From NCBI RefSeq assembly GCF_002934665.1, contig NZ_NIRS01000008.1:270085-334084 (forward strand): a stretch of DNA of 64,000 bases, in the 5' to 3' direction. Positions 17,234 to 25,756 of this stretch are shown here, piece by piece. Position numbers and translations under genes: made by a program. The DNA comes from Pseudomonas laurylsulfatiphila (GTDB lineage: Bacteria > Pseudomonadota > Gammaproteobacteria > Pseudomonadales > Pseudomonadaceae). The notes beneath the pieces are model-generated. The model did no database searches. It was not told where the DNA came from and saw only the letters and a program-made list of their open reading frames with translations. Positions within the stretch are counted from its first letter, which is position 1. Each line of letters opens with the position of its first letter.

Positions 17234-17863
17234 ATGAAGCAAACACCCGACGACCTCGAACAGATCACCGCCACCACCCTGGGCCATTACAACGCAGTGG
17301 CCGAAGACTTTCGTGAAGGCACGCGCGATCACGACGTCAGCCAGAACATCGATGCCCTGTTGCGGCACATCCAGGGTGAGGCGCCTTTCGACATTCTCGA
17401 CTTCGGCTGCGGACCCGGTCGTGATCTGCAAACCTTCACCCGCATGGGCCACACAGCCGTCGGCCTCGACGGTTCGGAAAAATTCGCGCAGATGGCCCGG
17501 GACGACAGCGGTTGCGAGGTGTGGCAACAGGACTTCCTGAAGCTTGATCTGCCGGCCGAGCGTTTCGACGGAATTTTTGCCAATGCGGTGCTGTTTCATG
17601 TTCCGCGTCAGGAATTACCACGGGTGCTGAAGCAGTTGTGGGGAACGTTGAAACCGGGCGGGGTGTTGTTCAGTTCCAATCCCCGTGGCGAGAATCAGGA
17701 GGGCTGGAACGGGCCACGTTATGGGTCGTATCACGACCTGGCGGCCTGGCAGCAGTTGCTGATCGAGGCGGGTTTTGTCGAGTTGGAGCATTACTACCGG
17801 CCGGCCGGGCTGCCGCGGGAGCAGCAGCCTTGGTTGGCGAGTGTGTGGCGTAAAGCTGTGTAG
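17234..17863 (+). CDS. Class I SAM-dependent methyltransferase
   Basis: This 209-residue methyltransferase carries the SAM-binding motif I DILDFGCGPGRDL near residue 52, followed by the acidic VGLDGSEKF strand and the motif LFHVPRQELPRVLKQL. I chose the ATG at 17234; an in-frame start at 17093 would run through the REP unit and the preceding gene's end. The acceptor substrate cannot be judged. It is convergent with the triC-like gene, separated by a REP pair. Confidence 0.85.
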   Translation: MKQTPDDLEQITATTLGHYNAVAEDFREGTRDHDVSQNIDALLRHIQGEAPFDILDFGCGPGRDLQTFTRMGHTAVGLDGSEKFAQMARDDSGCEVWQQDFLKLDLPAERFDGIFANAVLFHVPRQELPRVLKQLWGTLKPGGVLFSSNPRGENQEGWNGPRYGSYHDLAAWQQLLIEAGFVELEHYYRPAGLPREQQPWLASVWRKAV

Positions 17864-17875
17864 TCAGTCCCGACG

Positions 17876-17944
17876 CCATCGCGAGCAAGCTCGCTCCCAC
17901 AGTTGACCGCGTACACCTGTGGGAGCGAGCTTGCTCGCGATGAG
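17876..17944. repeat. REP pair between convergent genes
   Basis: Two inverted REP units (17876-17904 and 17917-17944) occupy almost the whole gap between the methyltransferase and the convergent efflux gene. This is a typical site for REP elements. Confidence 0.9.
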
Positions 17945-17961
17945 CGCGAAGCGCTCGCTTC

Positions 17962-20900
17962 TTAAACAGCCTCTTTCTTCGGCTCGCGAATCTTGTACCA
18001 GGCCACATACAGCGCCGGCAAAAACAGCAGCGTCAGCAAGGTGGCGATGACGATCCCGCCGATCATCGCGTAAGCCATCGGCCCCCAGAACACTTCCCGG
18101 GCAATCGGGATCATCCCCATGCTCGCCGCCGCTGCGGTCAGCAGGATCGGACGACGCCGATGTTCGGTGGCCTGCACCACCGCATCCCACGGCGCATAAC
18201 CCTTCTGCTCGTACTCCTCGATCTGGGTCACCAGGATCACCGAGTTACGGATGATGATACCGATCAACGCGAGAATCCCGAGGATCGCCACGAAGCCCAT
18301 GGGCGTACCCGTAGGCACCAGCGCGATCACCACGCCGATCAGCCCCAGCGGCGCGACGCTGGCCACCAGGAACAGTTTCTGCACGCTGTGCAGCTGGATC
18401 ATCAGGAAGGTCGCCATCAGGAACAGCATCAGCGGCACAACCTTGGCAATCGGGCCCTGGGCCTTGCCGCTTTCCTCCACCGTACCACCGGTGGCGACCT
18501 TGTAGCCCGCCGGCAGTTTGGCAGCGAACGCGTCGATGGACGGCTTGAGGATTTTCACCAGGTCCGTCGGCTGGATCTCGTCGCGGATCGCCGCCTTGAT
18601 GGTGATGGTCGGCAGGCGGTCGCGACGCCACACCAGCGGCTGCTCCAGTTCGTAGCGCACCGTGGCGAACGCCAGCAGCGGAATCGACGTGCCGTTCGGC
18701 GTGACGATTTGCAGGTTCTGCAGGGTTTCCGGCGTTCCGCGTTCGGAATCCACCGCACGACCGACCACGTTGATCAGGTAAATGTCGTCATCGACCTGGG
18801 TCACCGACTGGCCGCTGACGATGCCGTTCATCAGGTTGGCCACATCCTCGGAAGACAACCCCAACTGCCGCGCCTTGTCCTGGGCGATGTCGATGCGCAG
18901 CACTTTGCCCGGTTCGTTCCAGTCGTAGATGATCTCGCCAATGTGCGGGTTCTTGTCCAGCTCCGTGGCCAGGTCGATGGCATGTCGGCGCACCTGGTCG
19001 ATGTCCTTGCCGCTGATCCGGTACTGGATCGGACGCCCTACCGGCGGACCCATTTCCAGTGCCTGGACATAACTGCCGATGCCGACGAAGTCGTTGCGCA
19101 AGCGCTCGCGAAGCTTCTGCATCATGGCCTCACGCGTGTGGCCTTTGCTGACGATCACCAACTGCGCGTAGAAGGGGTTCTGCAGTTGCTGGTCCAGTGG
19201 CAGATAGAAGCGGATCGCGCCCTGCCCGATATAAGTGCTCCAGCGCTCGATGTCCGGATCGTCCTTGAGCGTGGCTTCGAGGCGATCGACGGCCCGGCGG
19301 GTTTCGTCGATCGAGGCGTTTTGCGGCAGGTTCAGGTCCATCAGGATTTCCGGCCGGTCCGACGACGGGAAGAACTGGTTCTGCACGAAGCGCATGCAAA
19401 ACAGCGCCAGCACAAAACACAGCACCGTAATGCCGATGGCCCACCAGCGATTGCGCATGCACCACAGCAGCCCACCGTTGAACGCCTTGCCGATGCGCCC
19501 GCGTTCACCTTCATGAGGTTTCACTTTGGTGCTGAGAATGTGCACGCCGATCACCGGCGCAAACAGAACCGCCACCACCCACGACACCAGCATCGCACAG
19601 GCAATCACCGCAAACAGGGTGTAGGTGTATTCGCCGGCCGAGCTGGCGTTCAAGCCGATCGGCACGAAGCCCGCCACCGTCACCAACGTACCGGTGAGCA
19701 TCGGAAACGCCGTGGAGGTGTAGGCGAAGGTTGCCGCCTGCTCCTTGGTCTCGCCCAATTCCAGGCGCGTGACCATCATCTCCACGGTGATCATCGCATC
19801 GTCCACCAACAGGCCGAGGGCGATGATCAGTGCACCGAGGGAAATCCGCTGCATGGTGATACCGCTGTACTCCATGAATACAAACACCATCGCCAGCACC
19901 AGCGGGATCGAGCAGGCCACCACCAGCCCGGCGCGCACGCCAAGGCTGACGAAGCTGACCAGCAGCACGATCACCACTGCCTCGAACAACGCGCTGGTAA
20001 AGCCGCCGACGGCCTCCTCGACCACCACGGCCTGGTCGGACACGTTGTAAATGCCGACGCCCACCGGCAAGTCGGCGGTCAACTCGTCAATACGGGCGTG
20101 CAAGGCCTTGCCGAATGCCTGGACGTTGCCACCCTTCTGCATGGCAATCGCCAGGCCGATGGCCGGTTTGCCGTTGAAGCGGAATTCCGGCGAGGCCGGA
20201 TCGACGTAACCGCGGCGGATTTCGGCAATGTCGGCCAGGCGATAGTAGCGGTCGTTGAGCTTGAGGTTGACCTCGGCCAGGTCTTTCTCCGAAGCGAACT
20301 TCCCTGACGTGCGCACCGAAATCCGCTCCGGTCCGGCCTCGATGACACCCGCCGGGGTCACGGCGTTCTGGGATTGCAGGCTCTGCACCACCTGACGCTC
20401 ATCGATGCCCAGCGCGGCGAGTTTGCGCGTGGAGAAGTTCAGGTAAAGCACTTCGTCCTGCTGGCCGACCATTTCGATCTTGCCCAGCCCCGGCACACCG
20501 CGAATCTCCATGCGCGCCTGTTCCACGTAATCGCGCAACTGACGCAGGGTCAAGCCGTCGGCGGTGAAGGCGTAGATCGACCCGAAGACGTCACCGAACT
20601 CGTCGTTGAACGACGGCCCCTGTATGCCCTGCGGGAACTGGTATCTGATGTCGTTGATCTTCTTGCGCACCTGGTACCAGATTTCCGGGATGTCCTTGGC
20701 ACCGGTGGTGTCGCGCAGGTACACGTACACCGTCGATTCGCCGGGGCGCGTGTAGCTTTTCACGTAGTCGAGGGAGTCGAGCTCTTCGAGCTTTTTCTCG
20801 ATCCTGTCGGTGATCTGCTTGAGGGTTTCCTCCTGGGTCGCCCCCGGCCATTTGCTCTGGATCACCATGGTTTTGATGGTGAACGACGGGTCTTCTTCGC

Positions 20901-21012
20901 GCCCCAGGTTGAAATACGAGAACACACCCATCAGCAACGCGACGAACATCAGATACCAGATGAACGACTGATGCTTGAGGGCCCATTCCGAGAGGTTGAA
21001 AGGCCCTTTCAT
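17962..21012 (-). CDS. RND efflux pump inner-membrane transporter, TriC-like
   Basis: This 1016-residue RND permease has the family's 12 membrane helices and two large periplasmic loops. Examples are the N-terminal helix at about residues 15-32, ALIIALGLLVDDAMITVEMM in TM4 with the proton-relay Asp pair, and the C-terminal TM bundle containing GILALIGIIIRNSVILVTQ. It lies downstream of two different membrane-fusion-protein genes. That architecture is the hallmark of TriABC of P. aeruginosa, the triclosan pump that uses the separately encoded outer-membrane channel OpmH. No outer-membrane factor is encoded here, which fits. Its ATG overlaps the upstream adaptor's stop by 4 bp. The TriC assignment rests on the operon layout and length. 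Confidence 0.85.
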   Translation of the reverse strand: MKGPFNLSEWALKHQSFIWYLMFVALLMGVFSYFNLGREEDPSFTIKTMVIQSKWPGATQEETLKQITDRIEKKLEELDSLDYVKSYTRPGESTVYVYLRDTTGAKDIPEIWYQVRKKINDIRYQFPQGIQGPSFNDEFGDVFGSIYAFTADGLTLRQLRDYVEQARMEIRGVPGLGKIEMVGQQDEVLYLNFSTRKLAALGIDERQVVQSLQSQNAVTPAGVIEAGPERISVRTSGKFASEKDLAEVNLKLNDRYYRLADIAEIRRGYVDPASPEFRFNGKPAIGLAIAMQKGGNVQAFGKALHARIDELTADLPVGVGIYNVSDQAVVVEEAVGGFTSALFEAVVIVLLVSFVSLGVRAGLVVACSIPLVLAMVFVFMEYSGITMQRISLGALIIALGLLVDDAMITVEMMVTRLELGETKEQAATFAYTSTAFPMLTGTLVTVAGFVPIGLNASSAGEYTYTLFAVIACAMLVSWVVAVLFAPVIGVHILSTKVKPHEGERGRIGKAFNGGLLWCMRNRWWAIGITVLCFVLALFCMRFVQNQFFPSSDRPEILMDLNLPQNASIDETRRAVDRLEATLKDDPDIERWSTYIGQGAIRFYLPLDQQLQNPFYAQLVIVSKGHTREAMMQKLRERLRNDFVGIGSYVQALEMGPPVGRPIQYRISGKDIDQVRRHAIDLATELDKNPHIGEIIYDWNEPGKVLRIDIAQDKARQLGLSSEDVANLMNGIVSGQSVTQVDDDIYLINVVGRAVDSERGTPETLQNLQIVTPNGTSIPLLAFATVRYELEQPLVWRRDRLPTITIKAAIRDEIQPTDLVKILKPSIDAFAAKLPAGYKVATGGTVEESGKAQGPIAKVVPLMLFLMATFLMIQLHSVQKLFLVASVAPLGLIGVVIALVPTGTPMGFVAILGILALIGIIIRNSVILVTQIEEYEQKGYAPWDAVVQATEHRRRPILLTAAAASMGMIPIAREVFWGPMAYAMIGGIVIATLLTLLFLPALYVAWYKIREPKKEAV

Positions 21013-22073
21013 TGACTGTCCTCGTCGAATTTCACTTGCTGCCCCGGTTTGAGGCTGTTGACACCGGCACTGACCACCCGCTCGCCGTTCTTCACGCCGC
21101 CGGCCAGCACTACGGTGCTGTCGGTGCGGCTGATCACGGTGATGTCACGGGGGGAGACGGTTTTACTCTGTGCATCGATCACCCAGATGCGCGGTTTGCC
21201 ATCGACCTTCTGCAGCGCGGTGACTGGCAACTCGATGCGCGGCTTGATCGCCGTGCTCAGGGTGACGCTGATGGCCGTGCCCAAGCGGAAACCCTGTGGC
21301 GTTTCGGCCAGGGTCAGGCGGGCGCGACGGGTGCGTGTCGCGCTTTGAGCCTGGGGTTCGATTTCACGGATGATGGCGGTGGTGTTGAGGCTCGGATCGA
21401 GTTGCGCAGCAACCTGAAACACCACATCGCTGGGCAACTGATCAACGAGGGTATCGGGCAGGTCGATCACTGCTTCCTTGATGTCCGGTTGCGCCAGGGT
21501 CACCACTTGCTGACCCGCCGTCACCACTTGCCCGGCCTCGGCGCTCCACGCGGTGACCACGGCCTTATGGTCGGCGCGCAGCTCGGTGTAGCCCAATTGG
21601 TCTTTGCTCTGGTTGACGGCCGCCCGGGCCTGATCGAGGGAGGCCTGGGTGGTTTTCAGGTCCGTGTTGGCCGCGTCGAGTTGCGCTTGTGCGCCGACCC
21701 CGCGATCGAACAGGGCTTGTTGACGCTGGGCACTGGCCTTGGCATTGATCAGTTGCGCCTGGATTTTCGCCAGGTCGCCCTGGGCCGAACGCAATTGGTT
21801 CTGCTGATCGGAAGGATCGAGGGTGGCGAGCAGTGTCCCCTTCTCCACCTCGGCGCCGACATCGACGTTACGACTGGCGATCCGCCCGCCCACGCGGAAG
21901 CCGGTATCGCTTTGATAGCGCGCCTGGATGCTGCCGGCGAAGCGGCCCAGGTCCTCTTCGTTCAAGGTCTGGACCTTGATCGACAACACCGGCCGTACCG
22001 GTGCCGGCGGTGGTTCGCTTTTGGAACAGGCGCTCAGCACCAGCCCGATGGACAACGCCCATAAAGGCTTCAT
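21009..22073 (-). CDS. RND periplasmic adaptor lipoprotein, TriB-like
   Basis: This 354-residue membrane fusion protein starts MKPLWALSIGLVLSAC, a lipoprotein signal with lipobox LSAC. It continues with a barrel-sandwich half (GRIASRNVDVGAEVEKG), a coiled-coil hairpin (about residues 95-165, NAKASAQRQQALFDRGVGAQ) and C-terminal beta barrels. I preferred the ATG at 22073, which overlaps the previous stop as ATGA and begins a clean signal peptide, over the one five codons earlier. It is the second adaptor of the operon and should act with the first adaptor and the TriC-like pump. Confidence 0.85.
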   Translation of the reverse strand: MKPLWALSIGLVLSACSKSEPPPAPVRPVLSIKVQTLNEEDLGRFAGSIQARYQSDTGFRVGGRIASRNVDVGAEVEKGTLLATLDPSDQQNQLRSAQGDLAKIQAQLINAKASAQRQQALFDRGVGAQAQLDAANTDLKTTQASLDQARAAVNQSKDQLGYTELRADHKAVVTAWSAEAGQVVTAGQQVVTLAQPDIKEAVIDLPDTLVDQLPSDVVFQVAAQLDPSLNTTAIIREIEPQAQSATRTRRARLTLAETPQGFRLGTAISVTLSTAIKPRIELPVTALQKVDGKPRIWVIDAQSKTVSPRDITVISRTDSTVVLAGGVKNGERVVSAGVNSLKPGQQVKFDEDSQ

Positions 22074-23173
22074 GGCTTGGCTCCCCACGTCAGATCCTTG
22101 TAAGTGTCTTCGGCAATCTCGACTTCCATGTCAGGGTGCAAGAGTTGGCCGCCCGCGATGATGACTTTGTCGCCGTCTTTCAACCCGCCGCTGATGATGA
22201 CCTTGCCGGTCAGGTAACGGCCGACAGTGACCGAATGCAACTGGGCCTTGCCCTTGTCGTCGACAATCCAGACAGCAGGTTCACTGATGTTTTTGGTCAG
22301 CGCCGACCACGGCAACTCAATGACCGATTTGCCCGATCCCCTGGCCGTGGCACTCACCACCGAGCCCAACTGCATGCCGTCGGGCAGACTGTTGAGGCCG
22401 ACCTTGACCTGCACGGTACCGGATTGCGCCGACACCGCCGGGGTGATTTCGCGCACGGTGCCGGTGGTTTTGATCGCCGGGTTGTCGAGCAGGCTCAGGA
22501 CAATGGTGTCATCGCTCGGCTTCTCGGCCAGCAGCGATTCATAAACGTTGAACACCGCATCGCGGTCGCCGTCACGGGCCAGGCTGAAGATCGGCATCGT
22601 CGCCTGAACCACCTGGCCGACCTCCGCCTGGCGCTCGGTAATGATCCCCGGCGCATCGGCGATCAGCGCCGTATAGCTCAACTGATCCTTGGCATTGGCC
22701 AACTGCGCCTGGGCAGCGCTCAGGGCGCTCTGGCTGCTGTTCAAGGCGGCCTGGGCCGAGTCATATTCACTCTGGCTGGTATAACCCTTGGGCAGGAGTT
22801 TTTGCTGGCGTACGAATGCCGCCGCGTTCTGCTTCACCCGCGCCTGTTCGGCGGCCACTTGGGCCTGGGCCGAGTCGACGTTGCTCTGCAAGTCCTTGGG
22901 GTCGAGCCGGGCCAGCACTTGCTTGGCGGTTACTCGATCGCCGACGTCAACCGAACGCTGGATGATCTTGCCACCCACACGGAAAGACAGCTCGGTCTGT
23001 ATCCGCGCCTGAATATCACCGGTGAGGGTAACCGGGGCCGCGTAGTCCGCCTGCTTGACGACTTGCACGAACACCCGTGGCAGGTATTCCTGTACGGGTT
23101 TTTTCTGGTCGCAAGCCGTCAGCAGGGTGACGACACTCAAGGCCATGACTACTTTGAATCCGGGAACCACCAT
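22070..23173 (-). CDS. RND periplasmic adaptor lipoprotein, TriA-like
   Basis: This 367-residue membrane fusion protein is the first gene of the efflux operon. It starts MVVPGFKVVMALSVVTLLTAC with lipobox LTAC, then a lipoyl-like half (GGKIIQRSVDVGDRVTAKQ), a coiled-coil hairpin (about residues 95-170) and membrane-proximal barrels. It is related to but clearly different from the adaptor that follows, as with TriA and TriB, both of which are needed for TriC function in P. aeruginosa. No TetR or other regulator gene adjoins the operon. Confidence 0.85.
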   Translation of the reverse strand: MVVPGFKVVMALSVVTLLTACDQKKPVQEYLPRVFVQVVKQADYAAPVTLTGDIQARIQTELSFRVGGKIIQRSVDVGDRVTAKQVLARLDPKDLQSNVDSAQAQVAAEQARVKQNAAAFVRQQKLLPKGYTSQSEYDSAQAALNSSQSALSAAQAQLANAKDQLSYTALIADAPGIITERQAEVGQVVQATMPIFSLARDGDRDAVFNVYESLLAEKPSDDTIVLSLLDNPAIKTTGTVREITPAVSAQSGTVQVKVGLNSLPDGMQLGSVVSATARGSGKSVIELPWSALTKNISEPAVWIVDDKGKAQLHSVTVGRYLTGKVIISGGLKDGDKVIIAGGQLLHPDMEVEIAEDTYKDLTWGAKP

Positions 23174-23350
23174 GCAAACTCCTTGGCCTTTTTCATGTAC
23201 AGCACGACAGAGAGCTTAGAACAGGATAGCAACCTTGCACGAGCGTCTTATGAAGAAAAAATTCACCCTGCCTTACGTCCAGAACACTTGCGCTAGACAC
23301 CTGCCCGTAACGGACAATGGGCCTCGCTTGACCCCGCCACAGGAACCCAC

Positions 23351-24547
23351 ATGCTCAACACGCTCGCGGTAGCCAACTACCGCTCGATCAACAAACTGGT
23401 GATCCCGCTGGGCCGACTGAATCTGATCACCGGCCCCAACGGCAGCGGCAAGTCCAACCTGTACCGTGCGCTGCGCCTGCTGGCGGAAACCGCCCACGGT
23501 GGCGTGGTCAATGCCCTGGCCCGTGAAGGCGGGCTGGATTCGACCTTCTGGGCCGGCCCGGAAACCCTCTCCCGGCGCATGCGCACCGGCGAAGTCGCCA
23601 TCGAGCCCACCGTGCGCCAAGGCGTCAAGCGCCTGCGCCTGGGGTTTGCGGGAGAAGATTTCGGCTACTCGATCAGCCTCGGCCTTCCCGATTCCAATGG
23701 CCATTTCATGCTGCCCGGGCACAGTTCGCCGATACCGTCCTATTTCAGTCTCGACCCGCAGATCAAACGTGAATGCCTGTGGGCAGGCGCGTTCTACCGC
23801 CCGGCCAGTCTGCTGGTCGATCGTGACGGCCCGATGATCCGTGCCCGCTCCGAGCGCAAGTGGGATGTGCTGGCGCAGCACACGCCGACGTTCGACAGCC
23901 TGTTCGATCAGGTCGGCAGCCTGCGCGGTTCACCGGAAGTGCTGGAGATGCGCGAGTTCATCCGCCGCTGGCGCTTTTACGATCATTTTCGCAGCGATGC
24001 CGACGCCCCGGCGCGTCAACCGCAACTGGGCACTCGCACGCCGGTGCTGCATCACGACGGACGCGATCTGGCGGCGGCCTTGCAGACGATCATCGAAATC
24101 GGCGATCCCGACGCCTTGCGGGCGGCGATCAGCGACGCCTTCCCCGGCGCTCGGTTGAATATCGACCCTCTGCCCGGTGGACGCTTCGCCATCGAGTTCT
24201 TTCAGGAAGGTTTGTTGCGGCCGCTGTCAGCCGCCGAACTGTCGGACGGAACCTTGCGTTACCTGCTGCTGGTCGCGGCGCTGCTGACGCCACGGCCGCC
24301 GACACTGATGGTGCTGAACGAACCGGAAACCAGCCTGCATCCGGATCTGCTGCCGGCGCTGGCACGCTTGATCATCCGTGCCTCGGCGCAGTGCCAGGTG
24401 TGGGTGGTGTCCCATGCCCGGCGCTTGATTTCGGCGTTGCAGGAGGACCCGGACTGCAACTGCATCGTGCTGGAGAAAAATCTTGGCCAGACCGGGATCG
24501 TGGGCCAGCGCATGCTGGATGAGCCGGCATGGTATTGGCCGGATTGA
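23351..24547 (+). CDS. AAA-family ATPase (predicted ATPase, RecF/SMC-like head)
   Basis: This 398-residue protein has Walker A GPNGSGKSN near residue 27 and a distal half with SAAELSDGTLRYLLL (ABC-like signature) and LMVLNEPETSLHPDL (Walker B, with Asn where most relatives have the first Asp). It ends with a switch region WVVSHARRLI. The two motif halves are separated by about 250 residues without a long coiled coil, as in the COG4637 predicted ATPases. It stands alone, with no nuclease partner next to it, so a defence or repair role cannot be assumed. AGGA precedes the ATG. Confidence 0.82.
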   Translation: MLNTLAVANYRSINKLVIPLGRLNLITGPNGSGKSNLYRALRLLAETAHGGVVNALAREGGLDSTFWAGPETLSRRMRTGEVAIEPTVRQGVKRLRLGFAGEDFGYSISLGLPDSNGHFMLPGHSSPIPSYFSLDPQIKRECLWAGAFYRPASLLVDRDGPMIRARSERKWDVLAQHTPTFDSLFDQVGSLRGSPEVLEMREFIRRWRFYDHFRSDADAPARQPQLGTRTPVLHHDGRDLAAALQTIIEIGDPDALRAAISDAFPGARLNIDPLPGGRFAIEFFQEGLLRPLSAAELSDGTLRYLLLVAALLTPRPPTLMVLNEPETSLHPDLLPALARLIIRASAQCQVWVVSHARRLISALQEDPDCNCIVLEKNLGQTGIVGQRMLDEPAWYWPD

Positions 24548-24566
24548 GCGCATAAAACCAAAAAAT

Positions 24567-24635
24567 ATCGCAGCCTTCGGCAGCTCCTACAGGGCCCCTG
24601 CAAACCTTTGTAGGAGCTGCCGAAGGCTGCGATCT
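24567..24635. repeat. REP pair, CAGCCTTCGGCAGC class
   Basis: Inverted repeat units of the same class as at 9573-9643 lie between the ATPase gene and the convergent metQ gene. Confidence 0.85.
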
Positions 24636-24651
24636 TTTGATCTTCAGTCGT

Positions 24652-24687
24652 AAAAAAAACGCCGACGCTAATTCAGCCGTCGGCGTT
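24652..24687 (-). terminator. Rho-independent terminator of metQ
   Basis: On the minus strand AACGCCGACG and CGTCGGCGTT form a 10-bp stem with a 10-base loop, followed by a run of eight T. It lies about 30 bp past the metQ stop. Confidence 0.88.
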
Positions 24688-24716
24688 TGAAACCTTGAAG
24701 GGGTTTGCTTCGCGAA

Positions 24717-25499
24717 TCAGAACGCTGGCAGTACCGCGCCGCTGTACTTCTTCTCGATGAAGGCTTTCACTTCCGGGCTGGTCAGGGCCTTGGCCAGTTT
24801 CTGGATGGCAACGCTGTCCTTGTTGTCCGGACGGGCCACCAGGAAGTTCACGTAAGGCGAGTCGGCACCTTCGATCACCAGTGCGTCTTTAGCCGGGTTC
24901 AGACCCGCTTCCAGCGCGTAGTTGGTGTTGATCATGTCCAGGTCGACCTGATCCAGCACACGCGGCAGCATCGCGGACTCAAGCTCCTTGAACTTGAAGT
25001 TGTGCGGGTTCTTGGCGATGTCTTTCGGTGTGGCCAAGGCGTTTTTCGGGTCTTTCAACTCGATCAGGCCAGCCTTCTGCAGCAGGATCAGGGCACGGCC
25101 GCTGTTGCTGCCTTCGTTCGGGATGGCGATGGTCGCGCCGTCTTTGAGCTCAGCCAGGGTTTTGACTTTCTTCGAGTAGCCGCCGAAAGGTTCGACGTGC
25201 ACGCCGATCACGGTTTCCAGGTGAGTGCCTTTGCCTTCGTTGAAGCTCTTGAGGTACGGCAGGGTCTGGAAGTAGTTGGCGTCCAGACGCTTCTGGTCGA
25301 CCTGCACGTTCGGCTGAACGTAGTCGGTGAAGACTTTGATTTCCAGGTCCACGCCTTCTTTGGCGAGGGTTGGCTTGATCAGTTCAAGAATCTCGGCGTG
25401 TGGAACCGGGGTCGCGGCAACCACCAGTTTCTCGCCAGCCTGGGCCAGGCCCGCGGTCAGGGCAGCCGCCAGTGCGGTGAACAACAGAACCTTTTTCAT
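24717..25499 (-). CDS. metQ: MetQ/NlpA-family methionine-binding protein
   Basis: This 260-residue periplasmic binding protein has a signal peptide ending GLAQAG and no lipobox cysteine. NlpA-family landmarks are ATPVPHAEILELIKP, VDQKRLDANYFQTLPYL, IAIPNEGSNSGRALILLQ and NTNYALEAGL. Its sequence is closer to canonical MetQ than the copy at 13743. Here it is encoded alone with its own terminator, without metN or metI beside it. It may work with a permease encoded elsewhere; that is inference. Confidence 0.86.
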   Translation of the reverse strand: MKKVLLFTALAAALTAGLAQAGEKLVVAATPVPHAEILELIKPTLAKEGVDLEIKVFTDYVQPNVQVDQKRLDANYFQTLPYLKSFNEGKGTHLETVIGVHVEPFGGYSKKVKTLAELKDGATIAIPNEGSNSGRALILLQKAGLIELKDPKNALATPKDIAKNPHNFKFKELESAMLPRVLDQVDLDMINTNYALEAGLNPAKDALVIEGADSPYVNFLVARPDNKDSVAIQKLAKALTSPEVKAFIEKKYSGAVLPAF

Positions 25500-25678
25500 G
25501 CAGTGTCCTTATCGAAAATCACAGTCGCTTGTGGCGACGGCTTGAAGATGAGAGTGCCAGTGAAGTGCTATCGCTGGCGTGAAGCGGACAATACCGGGAT
25601 TTTTTATTCCCGAACAATAACGTTTATTCAGCTTCATATTCCATTTTGTTCGTACAGCTCTAACTTGCACACTATTCC

Positions 25679-25756
25679 CTGTAGGAGCCGGCTTGCCGGC
25701 GATGGCGTCCGCCCGGAAACCTTGGCGCCTGGATCGCGAGCAAGCTTGCTCCTACA
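25679..25756. repeat. REP pair overlapping the end of the sigma-54 activator-like gene
   Basis: Inverted REP units lie at 25679-25707 and 25730-25756. The first has the variant core GCCGGCTTGCCGGC. The second unit supplies the TAG stop codon of the gene at 25752. Confidence 0.82.

Noticed and set aside
18160..20307. A 715-codon plus-strand frame opposite the RND pump gene
   Set aside because: It has low-complexity His/Gln/Arg-rich translation and lies wholly inside a clear RND permease gene on the other strand.
23351..24547. The AAA ATPase as part of a defence system
   Set aside because: No nuclease, helicase or other effector gene lies beside it, and it sits in ordinary core sequence between an efflux operon and metQ.
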